This document shows positions 26,842 through 36,488 of a DNA stretch of 64,000 nt, one piece after another (position 1 is the first letter of the stretch; the number at the start of each line of letters is the position of its first letter). Position numbers and translations under genes: made by a program. The stretch is from NCBI RefSeq assembly GCF_003254565.1, contig NZ_QJRI01000178.1:248001-312000 (forward strand). The letters are read 5' to 3'. Below the pieces are notes generated by a model. The model saw only the letters and a program-made list of their open reading frames with translations. It ran no database searches and was not told the origin of the DNA. Origin of the DNA: Flavobacterium nitrogenifigens (GTDB taxonomy: Bacteria > Bacteroidota > Bacteroidia > Flavobacteriales > Flavobacteriaceae).

Positions 26842-27843
26842 ATGAAAAAAACAATTCTTATCGGACTTTTTTCAGCATTTTCAATAGCTGTTTTCAATTC
26901 CTGTACTAAAACCAATTCTCAAACTTTAGCTTCAAAAGCAATCGAAGAAGGAGAAGAAGATGAAGGTTACATCACAATTGATACTTCTCAAATTCCAGAT
27001 GATCAATTTGGAGAATCGGTTCGCTATGGTAGAGAATTAATGATGAAAACGGCTTATTATATTGGTCCAAACGGAAAAAACGGACAATATTTAGGCAATA
27101 AAATGAACTGCACCAATTGTCACCAAGATGCGGGAACAAAACCTCATGCATTCAATTTAATGTCTTCGCATGACAATTATCCACAATATCGCGGACGCGA
27201 AAACAAAGTCCTTACTTTAGCAGAAAGAGTTAATAACTGCATTATGCGTCCGCATTCTGGAAAACCGCTTCCGTTGGACAGCAAAGAAATGGTGGCATTT
27301 TTATCGTACTTTAAATGGATCAGCAAATTTGTTCCAAAAGATGGTAATTTTAAAGGAGCCAAAAATTTAGAAATCGAATTTCCAGATGTTGCAGCAAGTC
27401 CAGAAAGAGGAAAAGTTTTATTTGCTGAAAACTGCGCAAGATGCCACGGAAATAATGGCGAAGGAGTTTATAATGCAGATAAATCAGGCTATACTTATCC
27501 TCCACTTTGGGGACAATACGGTTATCAGCCAGGTTCAAGCATGCATCGTGTAATTAAACAGGCACAATGGCTAAAAAGCAATATGCCTTATGATAAAGTT
27601 CAACTAGGAAAACCGTATCTTACAGACAAACAAGCGCTTGATATCGCAGCTTATGTAAATGACGATTCACAGCATACAAGACCAAATCCTAAAACATTAG
27701 ATTATCCAAATAAAATGGGCAAGCCTATCGATTATGCGCACAGTCCGTTTAATGATAATTTCTCTGAAGAACAGCATAAGTATGGACCTTACAAACCCAT
27801 TATTGCTTACTGGAAAAAACAAGGATGGAAAGCCGTTTACTAA
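26842..27843 (+). CDS. dihaem c-type cytochrome, TsdA-like, lipoprotein
   Basis: A 333-residue protein with a lipobox-like leader ending at Cys21 (AVFNSC) and two haem-binding motifs, CTNCH (Cys90-His94) and CARCH (Cys198-His202). Between them the pattern ERVNNCIMRPHSGKPLP...EMVAFLSYFKWIS follows the thiosulfate dehydrogenase TsdA family. LTDKQALDIAAYV near the end is the usual cytochrome c helix. TsdA interconverts thiosulfate and tetrathionate, while other relatives simply carry electrons. An electron-transfer protein is unusual in a glycan locus. It directly follows the sulfotransferase-like gene (13-bp gap), which suggests a shared task. Confidence 0.82.
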   Translation: MKKTILIGLFSAFSIAVFNSCTKTNSQTLASKAIEEGEEDEGYITIDTSQIPDDQFGESVRYGRELMMKTAYYIGPNGKNGQYLGNKMNCTNCHQDAGTKPHAFNLMSSHDNYPQYRGRENKVLTLAERVNNCIMRPHSGKPLPLDSKEMVAFLSYFKWISKFVPKDGNFKGAKNLEIEFPDVAASPERGKVLFAENCARCHGNNGEGVYNADKSGYTYPPLWGQYGYQPGSSMHRVIKQAQWLKSNMPYDKVQLGKPYLTDKQALDIAAYVNDDSQHTRPNPKTLDYPNKMGKPIDYAHSPFNDNFSEEQHKYGPYKPIIAYWKKQGWKAVY

Positions 27844-27880
27844 ACTCAAAATATACTATTTAACCTGATTATACAATACA

Positions 27881-30800
27881 ATGAAACTAAACCTAAACAA
27901 CACAACGCTTTTAAGCAGAATAATGATAATGTGTCTTTTCGCAATCAGTATTCCGCTAACTGCACAAATAAAATATTCAGACGGAAATGACAGCTGGAAT
28001 CCGAATCAATTAGGAAATCACCGTGCTGTAGTTGCTTTTTCTGGTTCAGGAAATGTTGCTAAAACAACAATCGAATGGCGAAGAAGAGACACGAATCCAG
28101 AACTTAAAAAAATTATCGTTCAAGATGCGTCTGGAAAAGAAATTCAGAACATAAAAACCGAAAATATCAATAGAGAAAACGGTACTATTTTCTTCGAACC
28201 AATTTCGGGAAAAGGAACATATTACGTGTATTATATGCCTTATGTAGACGAAGGAACGGCAAATTATCCAAAAGGAATTTATCAGAAGCCAGAAAACAAA
28301 GCCGATGCAAAATGGCTTTCTAATGTAAAAGCAAACTTAAAAGACAATGCTACTGTAACAGAAATTCAGAGCGTAAATGCTTTCAATAGTTTTTACCCGA
28401 TGGAAGTGATTGCAACAACTGCTGAAACTTCAGCTCTTGTGGCAAAAAACAGCGGAAATTCATTTTTAGTTTTCCCAGAAGACAGAGAACATTCAATCAA
28501 ATTAAAATCAGATTTGCCACAAAGATGGATTCAGAAAGGTGTTCAAAACAGTTTTTCTGATACAGCAATGAAAGGTGAATATTTAGCTTTTCAATTAGGA
28601 GTTTATGCTCTTGAAGATTTAAAAAACATAAAAGTAACTTTTACCAATTTAGTAAGCACAACTGGCGCAACAATTGAAGCGAAAGACATCAATTGCATCA
28701 ATACTGACGGAACTCGATATGATGGCACTCCTTTCACCAATACTGTTTCTGTTTCAAAAGGAAAAATTCAGGCAATGTGGTGCGGTATTGATGTTCCGCA
28801 AACTGCTGCTGCTGGAACTTACAACGGAAAAGCAACTGTCATTGCTGACGGAAAATCAAAAGAAATCAATCTACAAATTACGGTTTCTAACCAAGTAACG
28901 AAAAACGGAGGTATCGACAGTCCAGAAAAAATGACTCGCCTAAAATGGTTAAACTCAACGTTAGCTCAGGAAAATACAGTTATTGCTCCTTATACTCCAT
29001 TAACAGTAAACAATTCTGAAATTGCTTTATTAGGAAGAAAACTGATTGTAGCGCCAAACGGATTCCCAGCTCAGATTCAGACTTTCTTTACTCCAGAAAT
29101 GACTTCTGTAACATCAAAAGCAAATGATGTTTTAAGCTCACCAATCGATTTTCATTTTGTTGATGCATCAGGAAAAGAAGTGCAATGGAAAAACAGCGGT
29201 GTAAAATTCACCAAAAAAGAAGCTGGAACAGTTTCTTGGGAAAATACTTCTACTTCAAAATCAGTTCAGATGGATGTTAACGCTTCTGTTGAATTTGATG
29301 GTTTCGTACATTATATCGTGAAAGTTACAGCTCTTGAAGATGTTGCCTTTAATGACATTAATTTCCAAATGCCAATGCAGCCAACATCTGCAAAATACAT
29401 GATGGGATTAGGTCAAAAAGGTGGCGATCGTCCTGCAACTTTCGATTGGAAATGGGATGTTGCGCATAAAAACCAAGATGGCGCTTGGATTGGTGCTGTA
29501 AACTCTGGATTGCAATTTTCTTTGAGAGACGAAAAATACAGCCGTCCGTTAAACACGAATTTCTATTTACAAAAACCTTTGTTATTGCCAACTTCTTGGG
29601 GTAACGAAAATAAAGGGGGAATTACAATTACACCTAACCAAAAGTCGGTTTTAGTAAACGCCTACAGCGGTGCTAGAACAATGAAAAAAGGAGAAGTGTT
29701 ATACTATAATTTCAATTTGTTAATTACCCCTTTCCATACAATTAACACAGATTTTCAATGGGATACAAAGTTTTACCACAGATACAGCCCAATCGATTCT
29801 ATTGCTAAAACTGGCGCAACGGTAATTAATATTCACCATGCAAATGCAATCAATCCGTATATCAATTATCCTTTTATCGAATTTAAAAAGATGAAGACGT
29901 ATATCGATGAAGCGCATGAAAAAGGATTAAAAGTAAAAATCTACAATACGGTTAGAGAGGTTTCTAACAAGGCTTATGAGACTTTCGCTCTTAGAAGTTT
30001 AGGTCACGAAATCTATTCTCCAGGAAAAGGCGGCGGATTCTCTTGGTTGCAAGAACATGTTGGCGACGATTATATCGCAGCTTGGTTTGTTCCTGAAATT
30101 AAAGATGCTGCAATTGTAAACAGCGGTATGAATCGTTGGCACAATTACTATGTTGAAGGTATGAACTGGCTAACTCAAAATGTTGGTATTGATGGAATTT
30201 ATCTAGACGACGTCGCTTTCGACAGAATCACAATGAAACGTATCAAAAGAGTTTTGACTAAAGACGGACATCCTGGAATTATTGATTTGCATAGTGCGAA
30301 CCAATACAACAAAAGCGATGGATTTAACAATAGTGCCAACTTATACATGGAGCACTTTCCGTACATCAACAAATTATGGTTTGGAGAATACTTTGATTAC
30401 GAAAAAAATCAGCCTGACTTTTTCTTGACTGAAGTAAGCGGAATTCCGTTTGGATTAATGGGAGAAATGCTTCAAGATGGTGGAAATCCATGGAGAGGAA
30501 TGGTTTATGGAATGACAAACAGATTGCCTTGGAGCGACGGTGCTGACCCAAGAAACATCTGGAAAGTTTGGGATTCTTTCGGAATTAAAGGTTCTGAAAT
30601 GATTGGATATTGGAGCGAAAACTGTCCTGTAAAAACAAACAACGACAAAGTTCTAGCAACCGTTTATAAAAAGAACGGAACGGCTTTAATTTCAATCGCA
30701 AGTTGGGCAGATGCTGATGCAAATGTGAAACTAAATATTGACTGGAAAAAACTAGGAATCAATCCTTCAAAAGCAACTATTACGGCTCCAGAAGTTACTA

Positions 30801-30883
30801 ATTTCCAACCTGCAAAAACGTTCACTGCAAAAGACGAAATAACTGTTCCTAAAGGAAAAGGCTGGTTGTTGATTGTCAAGTAA
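27881..30883 (+). CDS. exported glycosidase-like protein (GH123_N/DUF6067-type)
   Basis: A 1000-residue protein with a signal peptide (to about residue 29, SIPLTAQ). The middle carries a beta-sandwich region, and residues about 640-900 look like a TIM-barrel catalytic domain: VINIHHANAINPYINYP (His652/653), GLKVKIYNTVREVSN, GIDGIYLDDVAFDR (Asp776/777) and PGIIDLHSANQYN. The end (about 915-1000) is a small beta domain. The layout resembles bacterial proteins labelled glycoside hydrolase domain-containing (DUF6067/GH123_N), related to beta-N-acetylgalactosaminidases. That match is from memory of the family and is uncertain. In this locus a hexosaminidase role would fit well. It lies 37 bp after the cytochrome gene. 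Confidence 0.65.
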   Translation: MKLNLNNTTLLSRIMIMCLFAISIPLTAQIKYSDGNDSWNPNQLGNHRAVVAFSGSGNVAKTTIEWRRRDTNPELKKIIVQDASGKEIQNIKTENINRENGTIFFEPISGKGTYYVYYMPYVDEGTANYPKGIYQKPENKADAKWLSNVKANLKDNATVTEIQSVNAFNSFYPMEVIATTAETSALVAKNSGNSFLVFPEDREHSIKLKSDLPQRWIQKGVQNSFSDTAMKGEYLAFQLGVYALEDLKNIKVTFTNLVSTTGATIEAKDINCINTDGTRYDGTPFTNTVSVSKGKIQAMWCGIDVPQTAAAGTYNGKATVIADGKSKEINLQITVSNQVTKNGGIDSPEKMTRLKWLNSTLAQENTVIAPYTPLTVNNSEIALLGRKLIVAPNGFPAQIQTFFTPEMTSVTSKANDVLSSPIDFHFVDASGKEVQWKNSGVKFTKKEAGTVSWENTSTSKSVQMDVNASVEFDGFVHYIVKVTALEDVAFNDINFQMPMQPTSAKYMMGLGQKGGDRPATFDWKWDVAHKNQDGAWIGAVNSGLQFSLRDEKYSRPLNTNFYLQKPLLLPTSWGNENKGGITITPNQKSVLVNAYSGARTMKKGEVLYYNFNLLITPFHTINTDFQWDTKFYHRYSPIDSIAKTGATVINIHHANAINPYINYPFIEFKKMKTYIDEAHEKGLKVKIYNTVREVSNKAYETFALRSLGHEIYSPGKGGGFSWLQEHVGDDYIAAWFVPEIKDAAIVNSGMNRWHNYYVEGMNWLTQNVGIDGIYLDDVAFDRITMKRIKRVLTKDGHPGIIDLHSANQYNKSDGFNNSANLYMEHFPYINKLWFGEYFDYEKNQPDFFLTEVSGIPFGLMGEMLQDGGNPWRGMVYGMTNRLPWSDGADPRNIWKVWDSFGIKGSEMIGYWSENCPVKTNNDKVLATVYKKNGTALISIASWADADANVKLNIDWKKLGINPSKATITAPEVTNFQPAKTFTAKDEITVPKGKGWLLIVK

Positions 30884-30896
30884 ATTAATAGGCCAG

Positions 30897-31048
30897 ATTA
30901 GTCTAAGCTCCAGAGGAGCGTAATATTTATAGATAATTCATTACGATTTTATAAAGCTCCAGCGGAGCGACATATTTCGCCCCGCTGGGGCTTCTATCGA
31001 CATAAAATTGTATTTCTATAAATATTACGTCCCGCTGGGACTTTCAGA
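30897..31048. repeat. cluster of GCTCCAG(A/C)GGAGC palindromic repeats
   Basis: AGCTCCAGAGGAGCGTAATATTTATAG (split here: AGCTCCAGAGGAGC, then GTAATATTTATAG) at about 30906 is mirrored by CTATAAATATTACG plus TCCCGCTGGGACTTT at about 31016-31044. Two internal copies (AGCTCCAGCGGAGC, GCCCCGCTGGGGC) lie between. The same family recurs at 41528-41777. It fills the gap before the DUF5107 gene. Confidence 0.75.
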
Positions 31049-31092
31049 CAATAACTACTATGAAATAACTAAAAAAAACCAAGCTCTCCATC

Positions 31093-34000
31093 ATGAAATT
31101 TAGACCATTACTATCCTTTTTACTCCTTGGAAGCCTTTTTGTCTCAGCACAAAACAAACCCACTATAAAAGAATACAAAAAAGTATTTACCACATATCCA
31201 TTCTCAGATCCTGATCCGATTCCGAAACCAGATACCAAGTTTTATCCGTATTTCCGTTTTGATGGTTTTACTGATAAACCTGTTCAGAAAGAATGGAAAG
31301 TAATAGAAATTGAAAACGATTATATCAAACTGATGATTTTGCCAGAAATTGGTGGAAAAGTTTGGTCGGCTATAGAAAAATCTACGGGAAAAGACATAGT
31401 TTACAATAATCATGTGGTAAAATTTAGAGACATTGCCATGCGCGGACCATGGACAAGCGGCGGTGTTGAAGGCAATTACGGAATTATTGGCCACACGCCA
31501 AACTGCGCCACTCCCGTCGATTATAAAATCATAAACCGAGAAGACGGAAGCATTAGCTGTGTTATAGGGGTTTTGGATTTATTGACAAGAACTTCTTGGA
31601 AATTAGACATCAATCTGCCAAAAGACAAAGCGTATTTTACCACAAATTCGTTTTGGTCTAACACAACCGAATTCGAACAGCCATATTACACTTGGATGAA
31701 TACGGGAATAAAAGCAGCCGAAAATCTGCAGTTTATTTACCCAGGACAGACTTACATTGGTCATAATGGAGAATACAATTCGTGGCCAATTGACAAAGAA
31801 AATGGCAAAGATTTATCATTCTACAAAAACAACAATTTTGGCGGTTACAAATCGTATCACGTATTCGGGAAATATGATGATTTCTTTGGAGGATATTACC
31901 ATGACGAAGATTTCGGAATGGGAAGATACGGCAATCACGATGATAAACCGGGCAAAAAAATATGGATTTGGGGATTGTCTCAGCAAGGAATGATTTGGGA
32001 AAAACTACTAACGGATACTGACGGACAATATGTAGAAGTACAAAGTGGCAGATTGTTTAATCAGGCGAGCGAAGGAAGTAATCTTACACCTTTCAAACAA
32101 CGTTCGTTTGCACCGTATCAAACCGATACTTGGACCGAATATTGGTTTCCTGTAAAGCAGACGAAAGGTTTTGTAAAAGCGAATAATTATGGTTCTGTTA
32201 ATATTAAAAACGAAAATGGCTGGCTAAAAATCTATTTTTCTCCGCTTCAAAAATTAAATGAAAAAATTGAAGTTTTTGAAAACGATAAAAAAGTGTATTC
32301 TAAAGATATTGCTTTGAATACCATGCAAACTTTCAAAGATTCTATTCAGATAAAAGTTGATTCTAACAAATTGAAATTTGTTTTGGGTGGCAATAAACTC
32401 GTTTGGAATTCTGCACCAGAAGACGGAAACATCAATCGTCCTGTAGAAATACCTAAAGATTTTGATCATAATTCGATTTACGGATTGTATCAGCAGGGGA
32501 AAAATTACATCAGTTTTAAAGATTATGTACTTGCCGAAGAAAAACTAAATGCCTGTTTAAAATTAGATGCTAACTACGCTCCTGCTCTTTCCGCATTGGC
32601 TTCTTTGCAAATCAGAAAATTAGATTACAAAGCAGCTGTTAATTCGGCAAGCAAAGCTTTATCAATAGATACCTACGATCCTGCTGGAAATTATTTTTAT
32701 GCTTTGGCTAATTTCCATTTAGGAAATAATACCGATGCAAAAGATGGTTTTGATATTGCGGCTGCAAGTGTTGAATTCCGCAGTCCAGCTTATACTGCTT
32801 TAAGCAAAATTTATTTGGCCGAAAACGATCTTTCAAAAGCGGTTGAATATGCCGAGAAAAGCTTAATATATAATCAATACAATATAGAAGGTTTACAAGT
32901 TTTAGCGGTTTTATATCGCCTTCAAAATAATACTGAAAAAGCAAATTCAGTTTTAAAAACAATTACAAAATTGGATCCGCTGAATCATTTTGCTGATTTT
33001 GAAAAATACCTTTGGAACAATTCAAACGATTCAAAAAATGCATTTGTTGCTGCTATACAAAACGAAATGCCAGAACAAACTTTTCTTGAATTGGGAATCT
33101 GGTATAATAATTTAAGCCGAAAAGAAGAAGCTTTAAAAGTGTTTTCTATTGCAGAACCAAGTGCTGAAATTATCTATTGGAAAGCCTTTTTAGAAAATAA
33201 ACCTGTTGATGTAAGCAAAATCAAACCTGGAACTAGTTTCCCTTTTAGAAATGAAACTGCTGAAATTTTGAAATCATTAATTAAAACAAATGATCAATAC
33301 CAATTAAAATATCATTTAGGTTTAATTGAATGGAATCGTAACAGCATTTCAGAAGCTAAAAAATTGTTTTCAGAATGCGGTTCAAAACCAAATGATCCTG
33401 CGTTTTATGGAGCTAAAGCTTCTTTATTCAAAAATGATGCTTCAATAGTATTGGCAAGTCTTCAGCAGGCAATAAAATTAGATCCGCAAGGATGGAGATA
33501 TCATAAAATGTTGGCAGAACATTATATCGCTCAAAAACAATTTGATAAGGCGCTTACAACGGCTGAGTCTTTCTATAAAAAACATCAAGACAATTATTTG
33601 ATTGGAATGCTTTACGCTAAAACTTTATTGCTAAATAAAAAATACCGCGAAGCTGATTCGTTCTTAACCAAATTGCAAATTCTTCCGTTTGAAGGCGCAA
33701 CAGCAGGAAGACAATTGTATCACGAAGCTAAATTGATGCAGGCTTTAGCAGAAATCAAAAACAAGCAGTACAAAAAAGCACTTCAATTTATTGCTGATGC
33801 CAAACTGTTTCCAGAGAATTTAGGTGTTGGAAAACCGTATGACGAAAACATAGATGAAAGACTAGAAAACTGGCTGGATTATCAATGTTACAACAGTCTT
33901 GGAAATAAAGAAATGGCTTCTAAATCTTTAGATAAAATTGTTGCTTTTCGTCCTGTGGTAGATAATACGGTTATGAACTTCCTTCCGGCAAACAACCTTG

Positions 34001-34188
34001 TTTCGGCTTGGGCAATTGAGAAAACTTCTTCTGCTCAGGAAGCTGAAAAATGGATTAAAACTCAGGCCAATTTATATCCGACAAATAAAATAGTACAGTG
34101 GACTTTATTGTCTTACACCAAAAAAAAATCGAATATTTTGAGTGAAGATGAAAAAGACGGTGAAGTTAGAATTATCGAAAAATTGTAA
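31093..34188 (+). CDS. exported DUF5107 protein with tetratricopeptide repeats
   Basis: A 1031-residue protein with a signal peptide (LLLGSLFVSAQ). Residues about 30-370 form a DUF5107 domain of galactose-mutarotase-like fold: IKLMILPEIGGKVWSAIEK, RGPWTSGGVEGNYGIIGH, TSWKLDINLP, YYTWMN. From about residue 455 to the end are many TPR units (ADYVLAEEKLNACLKLDANY-like helices repeated about every 34 residues). In PULs such proteins are common and may bind or process glycans or act as scaffolds, but no activity is firmly assigned to the family. Its stop is 23 bp before the M1 peptidase start, so both are probably on one transcript. Confidence 0.8.
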   Translation: MKFRPLLSFLLLGSLFVSAQNKPTIKEYKKVFTTYPFSDPDPIPKPDTKFYPYFRFDGFTDKPVQKEWKVIEIENDYIKLMILPEIGGKVWSAIEKSTGKDIVYNNHVVKFRDIAMRGPWTSGGVEGNYGIIGHTPNCATPVDYKIINREDGSISCVIGVLDLLTRTSWKLDINLPKDKAYFTTNSFWSNTTEFEQPYYTWMNTGIKAAENLQFIYPGQTYIGHNGEYNSWPIDKENGKDLSFYKNNNFGGYKSYHVFGKYDDFFGGYYHDEDFGMGRYGNHDDKPGKKIWIWGLSQQGMIWEKLLTDTDGQYVEVQSGRLFNQASEGSNLTPFKQRSFAPYQTDTWTEYWFPVKQTKGFVKANNYGSVNIKNENGWLKIYFSPLQKLNEKIEVFENDKKVYSKDIALNTMQTFKDSIQIKVDSNKLKFVLGGNKLVWNSAPEDGNINRPVEIPKDFDHNSIYGLYQQGKNYISFKDYVLAEEKLNACLKLDANYAPALSALASLQIRKLDYKAAVNSASKALSIDTYDPAGNYFYALANFHLGNNTDAKDGFDIAAASVEFRSPAYTALSKIYLAENDLSKAVEYAEKSLIYNQYNIEGLQVLAVLYRLQNNTEKANSVLKTITKLDPLNHFADFEKYLWNNSNDSKNAFVAAIQNEMPEQTFLELGIWYNNLSRKEEALKVFSIAEPSAEIIYWKAFLENKPVDVSKIKPGTSFPFRNETAEILKSLIKTNDQYQLKYHLGLIEWNRNSISEAKKLFSECGSKPNDPAFYGAKASLFKNDASIVLASLQQAIKLDPQGWRYHKMLAEHYIAQKQFDKALTTAESFYKKHQDNYLIGMLYAKTLLLNKKYREADSFLTKLQILPFEGATAGRQLYHEAKLMQALAEIKNKQYKKALQFIADAKLFPENLGVGKPYDENIDERLENWLDYQCYNSLGNKEMASKSLDKIVAFRPVVDNTVMNFLPANNLVSAWAIEKTSSAQEAEKWIKTQANLYPTNKIVQWTLLSYTKKKSNILSEDEKDGEVRIIEKL

Positions 34189-34210
34189 AGAACTTTCAAA
34201 AACAATAAAA

Positions 34211-36394
34211 ATGAAAAACCATTTTTTTAAATATACATTTTTGGGTCTTGCTCTTGTGTTGGCACCAAAAATAGAAGCACAAAACAAGACTGAAAAAGCA
34301 GATGAATTATCTATTTATCGTACTACTCCTTTAAAAACACATGATTTAGTTCATACCAAATTGGAAGTTTCTTTCGATTACGGAAAACGTTATTTGTACG
34401 GAAAAGAATGGATTACTTTGAAACCGCATTTCTACGAAACCGATTCGCTTAAGCTGGATGCAAAAGGAATGGATTTTAAAGAAATTGCCATTATTGACGG
34501 TAAAAAAAGTATTCCGTTGCAATATAAATATGACAACGAAGAGCTCTCAATCGCTTTAAACAGAAAATATAAAAGCACAGAAAAGTATACGATTTTCATT
34601 AATTACACTGCAAAACCAGCAGAACTGAAAAGTAAAGCCGGCGAATCGATTACCAATTCAAACGGATTATATTTTATTAATCCTGACGGAAAAGGTGACA
34701 AACCAACACAAATATGGACACAAGGCGAAACGGAGGCTTCTTCTTGCTGGTTCCCGACAATTGACAAACCAAATCAGAAAACAACTTCTGAAATTGCGAT
34801 GACGGTTGAGGCAAAATATACCACACTTTCAAACGGTAAATTAACGTCACAAAAAGTAAACAAAGACGGAACAAGAACTGATATCTGGAAAATGGAACAG
34901 CCAAATGCGCCTTATTTGTTTATGATGGCCGTTGGTGATTTTAAAATCTATAAAGATTCTTATAAAGGTAAAGAAGTCAGCTATTATTTAGAGCCAAAAT
35001 ATGCGCCTTATGCCAAACAGATTTTTTATAAAACGCCAGATATGATGAATTTTTACGGCAAAATGCTTGGCGTAGAATATCCTTGGGCGAAATATGCGCA
35101 GATTGTGGTGAAAGATTATTTTGGTGGTGCAATGGAAAATACATCAGCAACCGTTCATGGTGAATATGTACAAAAAACAGAACGAGAATTATTAGATGAT
35201 AATCAAGAAAGTACCATTGCTCATGAACTTTTTCATCAATGGTTTGGAGATTATGTAACGGCTGAATCTTGGTCAAATTTAACAATGAATGAATCGTTTG
35301 CCACTTTTGGAGAAGTGCTTTGGCACGGACACGATGCTGGACAAGATGGTGAAGATAGATCTCGTTATGAAAAATTGCAGAATTATTTACGCTCTCAAAA
35401 AAATGGTGACAGCCCTATTTTAGCACGTTTTCATTACAGAAACGCAGACGATATGTTTGATAATATCAGCTATTCTAAAGGTTCGATTATTTTGTATGCC
35501 ATGAAAAACCAAATGGGTGACGAAGCCTTTTTTAAAGGATTAAATCATTATTTGACTACAAACGCTTATAAATCTGGTGAGCCGCATCAGCTGCGTTTAT
35601 CAATGGAAGAAGTGACTGGAAAAGACTGGTTGCCTTATTTTGAACAATGGTACTATAATGCTGGAAGTCCAATTCTGGATGTGACTTACAAATATGCCAA
35701 TGGAAAAGTTATCATTACAATAAATCAATCTCAGGATAGTTCGGTGCAAACCTTTACACTGCCTTTAAAAGTTGATTTCTACGTAAACGGAACTAAAATC
35801 AGAAGGGATATTTTAATTAATAAAAGACAGCAAAGCTTCAGTTTTGATCTTCCTTCAAAACCTGAATTTATAGATTTAGATCCAGATAAAATCATAGTTG
35901 GAGAAGTTAATGTAGATAAAAAAACGGCCGCTGATTATCTTTTTCAATATAAAAATGCGCCATCGTATTACAACCGAATTGAAGCTATAAAATTTGCTTC
36001 AAAAGACAGAAGCCAGGAGTCACAGCTTATTTTACTAGAAGGTTTAAAAGATCCACAGGAAGATTTAAGAGTACTAAGTATCAAAGCAATTGATTTAAAT
36101 GAAAAACAAACCAAAGATCAGGTTTTAAAAACGCTTCTTGATATTGCTAAAAAAGATAAAAAGACAATTGCCAGAGCAAATGCAATTGTAAAATTAGCTT
36201 CTACAGGCGATGCTTCTTATAAAAGTTTAATGGAAGAAAGCATCAAAGAACAATCATACAACGTAATTGCAGCGGGATTATCAGGATTAACAAAATATGC
36301 TCCAGCCGAAGCAGATAAAGCATTAGCTTCATTAGATGACGATACCCAAAAACATGTAACGCCATTAATGAAAAGATTTAGTAGTCAAAAATAA
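34211..36394 (+). CDS. M1 family metallo-aminopeptidase
   Basis: A 727-residue exported zinc aminopeptidase with a signal peptide (YTFLGLALVLAPKIEA). The M1 signatures are complete: the substrate-anchoring GGAMENTSATV, the zinc motif HELFH (His338, Glu339, His342) and the third ligand Glu361 (NESFATFGE) 18 residues on. A C-terminal HEAT-like region (VLSIKAIDLNEKQTK...) follows. The frame extends upstream to 34142 into the DUF5107 gene, but the ATG at 34211 gives a clean signal peptide. A peptidase inside this locus suggests that glycopeptides or glycoproteins are the substrate. A terminator hairpin follows. Confidence 0.92.
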   Translation: MKNHFFKYTFLGLALVLAPKIEAQNKTEKADELSIYRTTPLKTHDLVHTKLEVSFDYGKRYLYGKEWITLKPHFYETDSLKLDAKGMDFKEIAIIDGKKSIPLQYKYDNEELSIALNRKYKSTEKYTIFINYTAKPAELKSKAGESITNSNGLYFINPDGKGDKPTQIWTQGETEASSCWFPTIDKPNQKTTSEIAMTVEAKYTTLSNGKLTSQKVNKDGTRTDIWKMEQPNAPYLFMMAVGDFKIYKDSYKGKEVSYYLEPKYAPYAKQIFYKTPDMMNFYGKMLGVEYPWAKYAQIVVKDYFGGAMENTSATVHGEYVQKTERELLDDNQESTIAHELFHQWFGDYVTAESWSNLTMNESFATFGEVLWHGHDAGQDGEDRSRYEKLQNYLRSQKNGDSPILARFHYRNADDMFDNISYSKGSIILYAMKNQMGDEAFFKGLNHYLTTNAYKSGEPHQLRLSMEEVTGKDWLPYFEQWYYNAGSPILDVTYKYANGKVIITINQSQDSSVQTFTLPLKVDFYVNGTKIRRDILINKRQQSFSFDLPSKPEFIDLDPDKIIVGEVNVDKKTAADYLFQYKNAPSYYNRIEAIKFASKDRSQESQLILLEGLKDPQEDLRVLSIKAIDLNEKQTKDQVLKTLLDIAKKDKKTIARANAIVKLASTGDASYKSLMEESIKEQSYNVIAAGLSGLTKYAPAEADKALASLDDDTQKHVTPLMKRFSSQK

Positions 36395-36429
36395 TTATAG
36401 GAATCCTTAGAATCTGTTTTGTTTTTGAA

Positions 36430-36467
36430 AACCTCTCTAATTTGGTTCATTAGAGAGGTTGTTTTTT
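36430..36467 (+). terminator. terminator after the M1 peptidase gene
   Basis: A 12-bp stem AACCTCTCTAAT / ATTAGAGAGGTT with a 7-base loop, then GTTTTTT. It lies between the peptidase gene and the GH110 gene, so GH110 depends on read-through or on a promoter I could not see. Confidence 0.8.
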
Positions 36468-36488
36468 AACTAAAAATCTCAACTAAAA

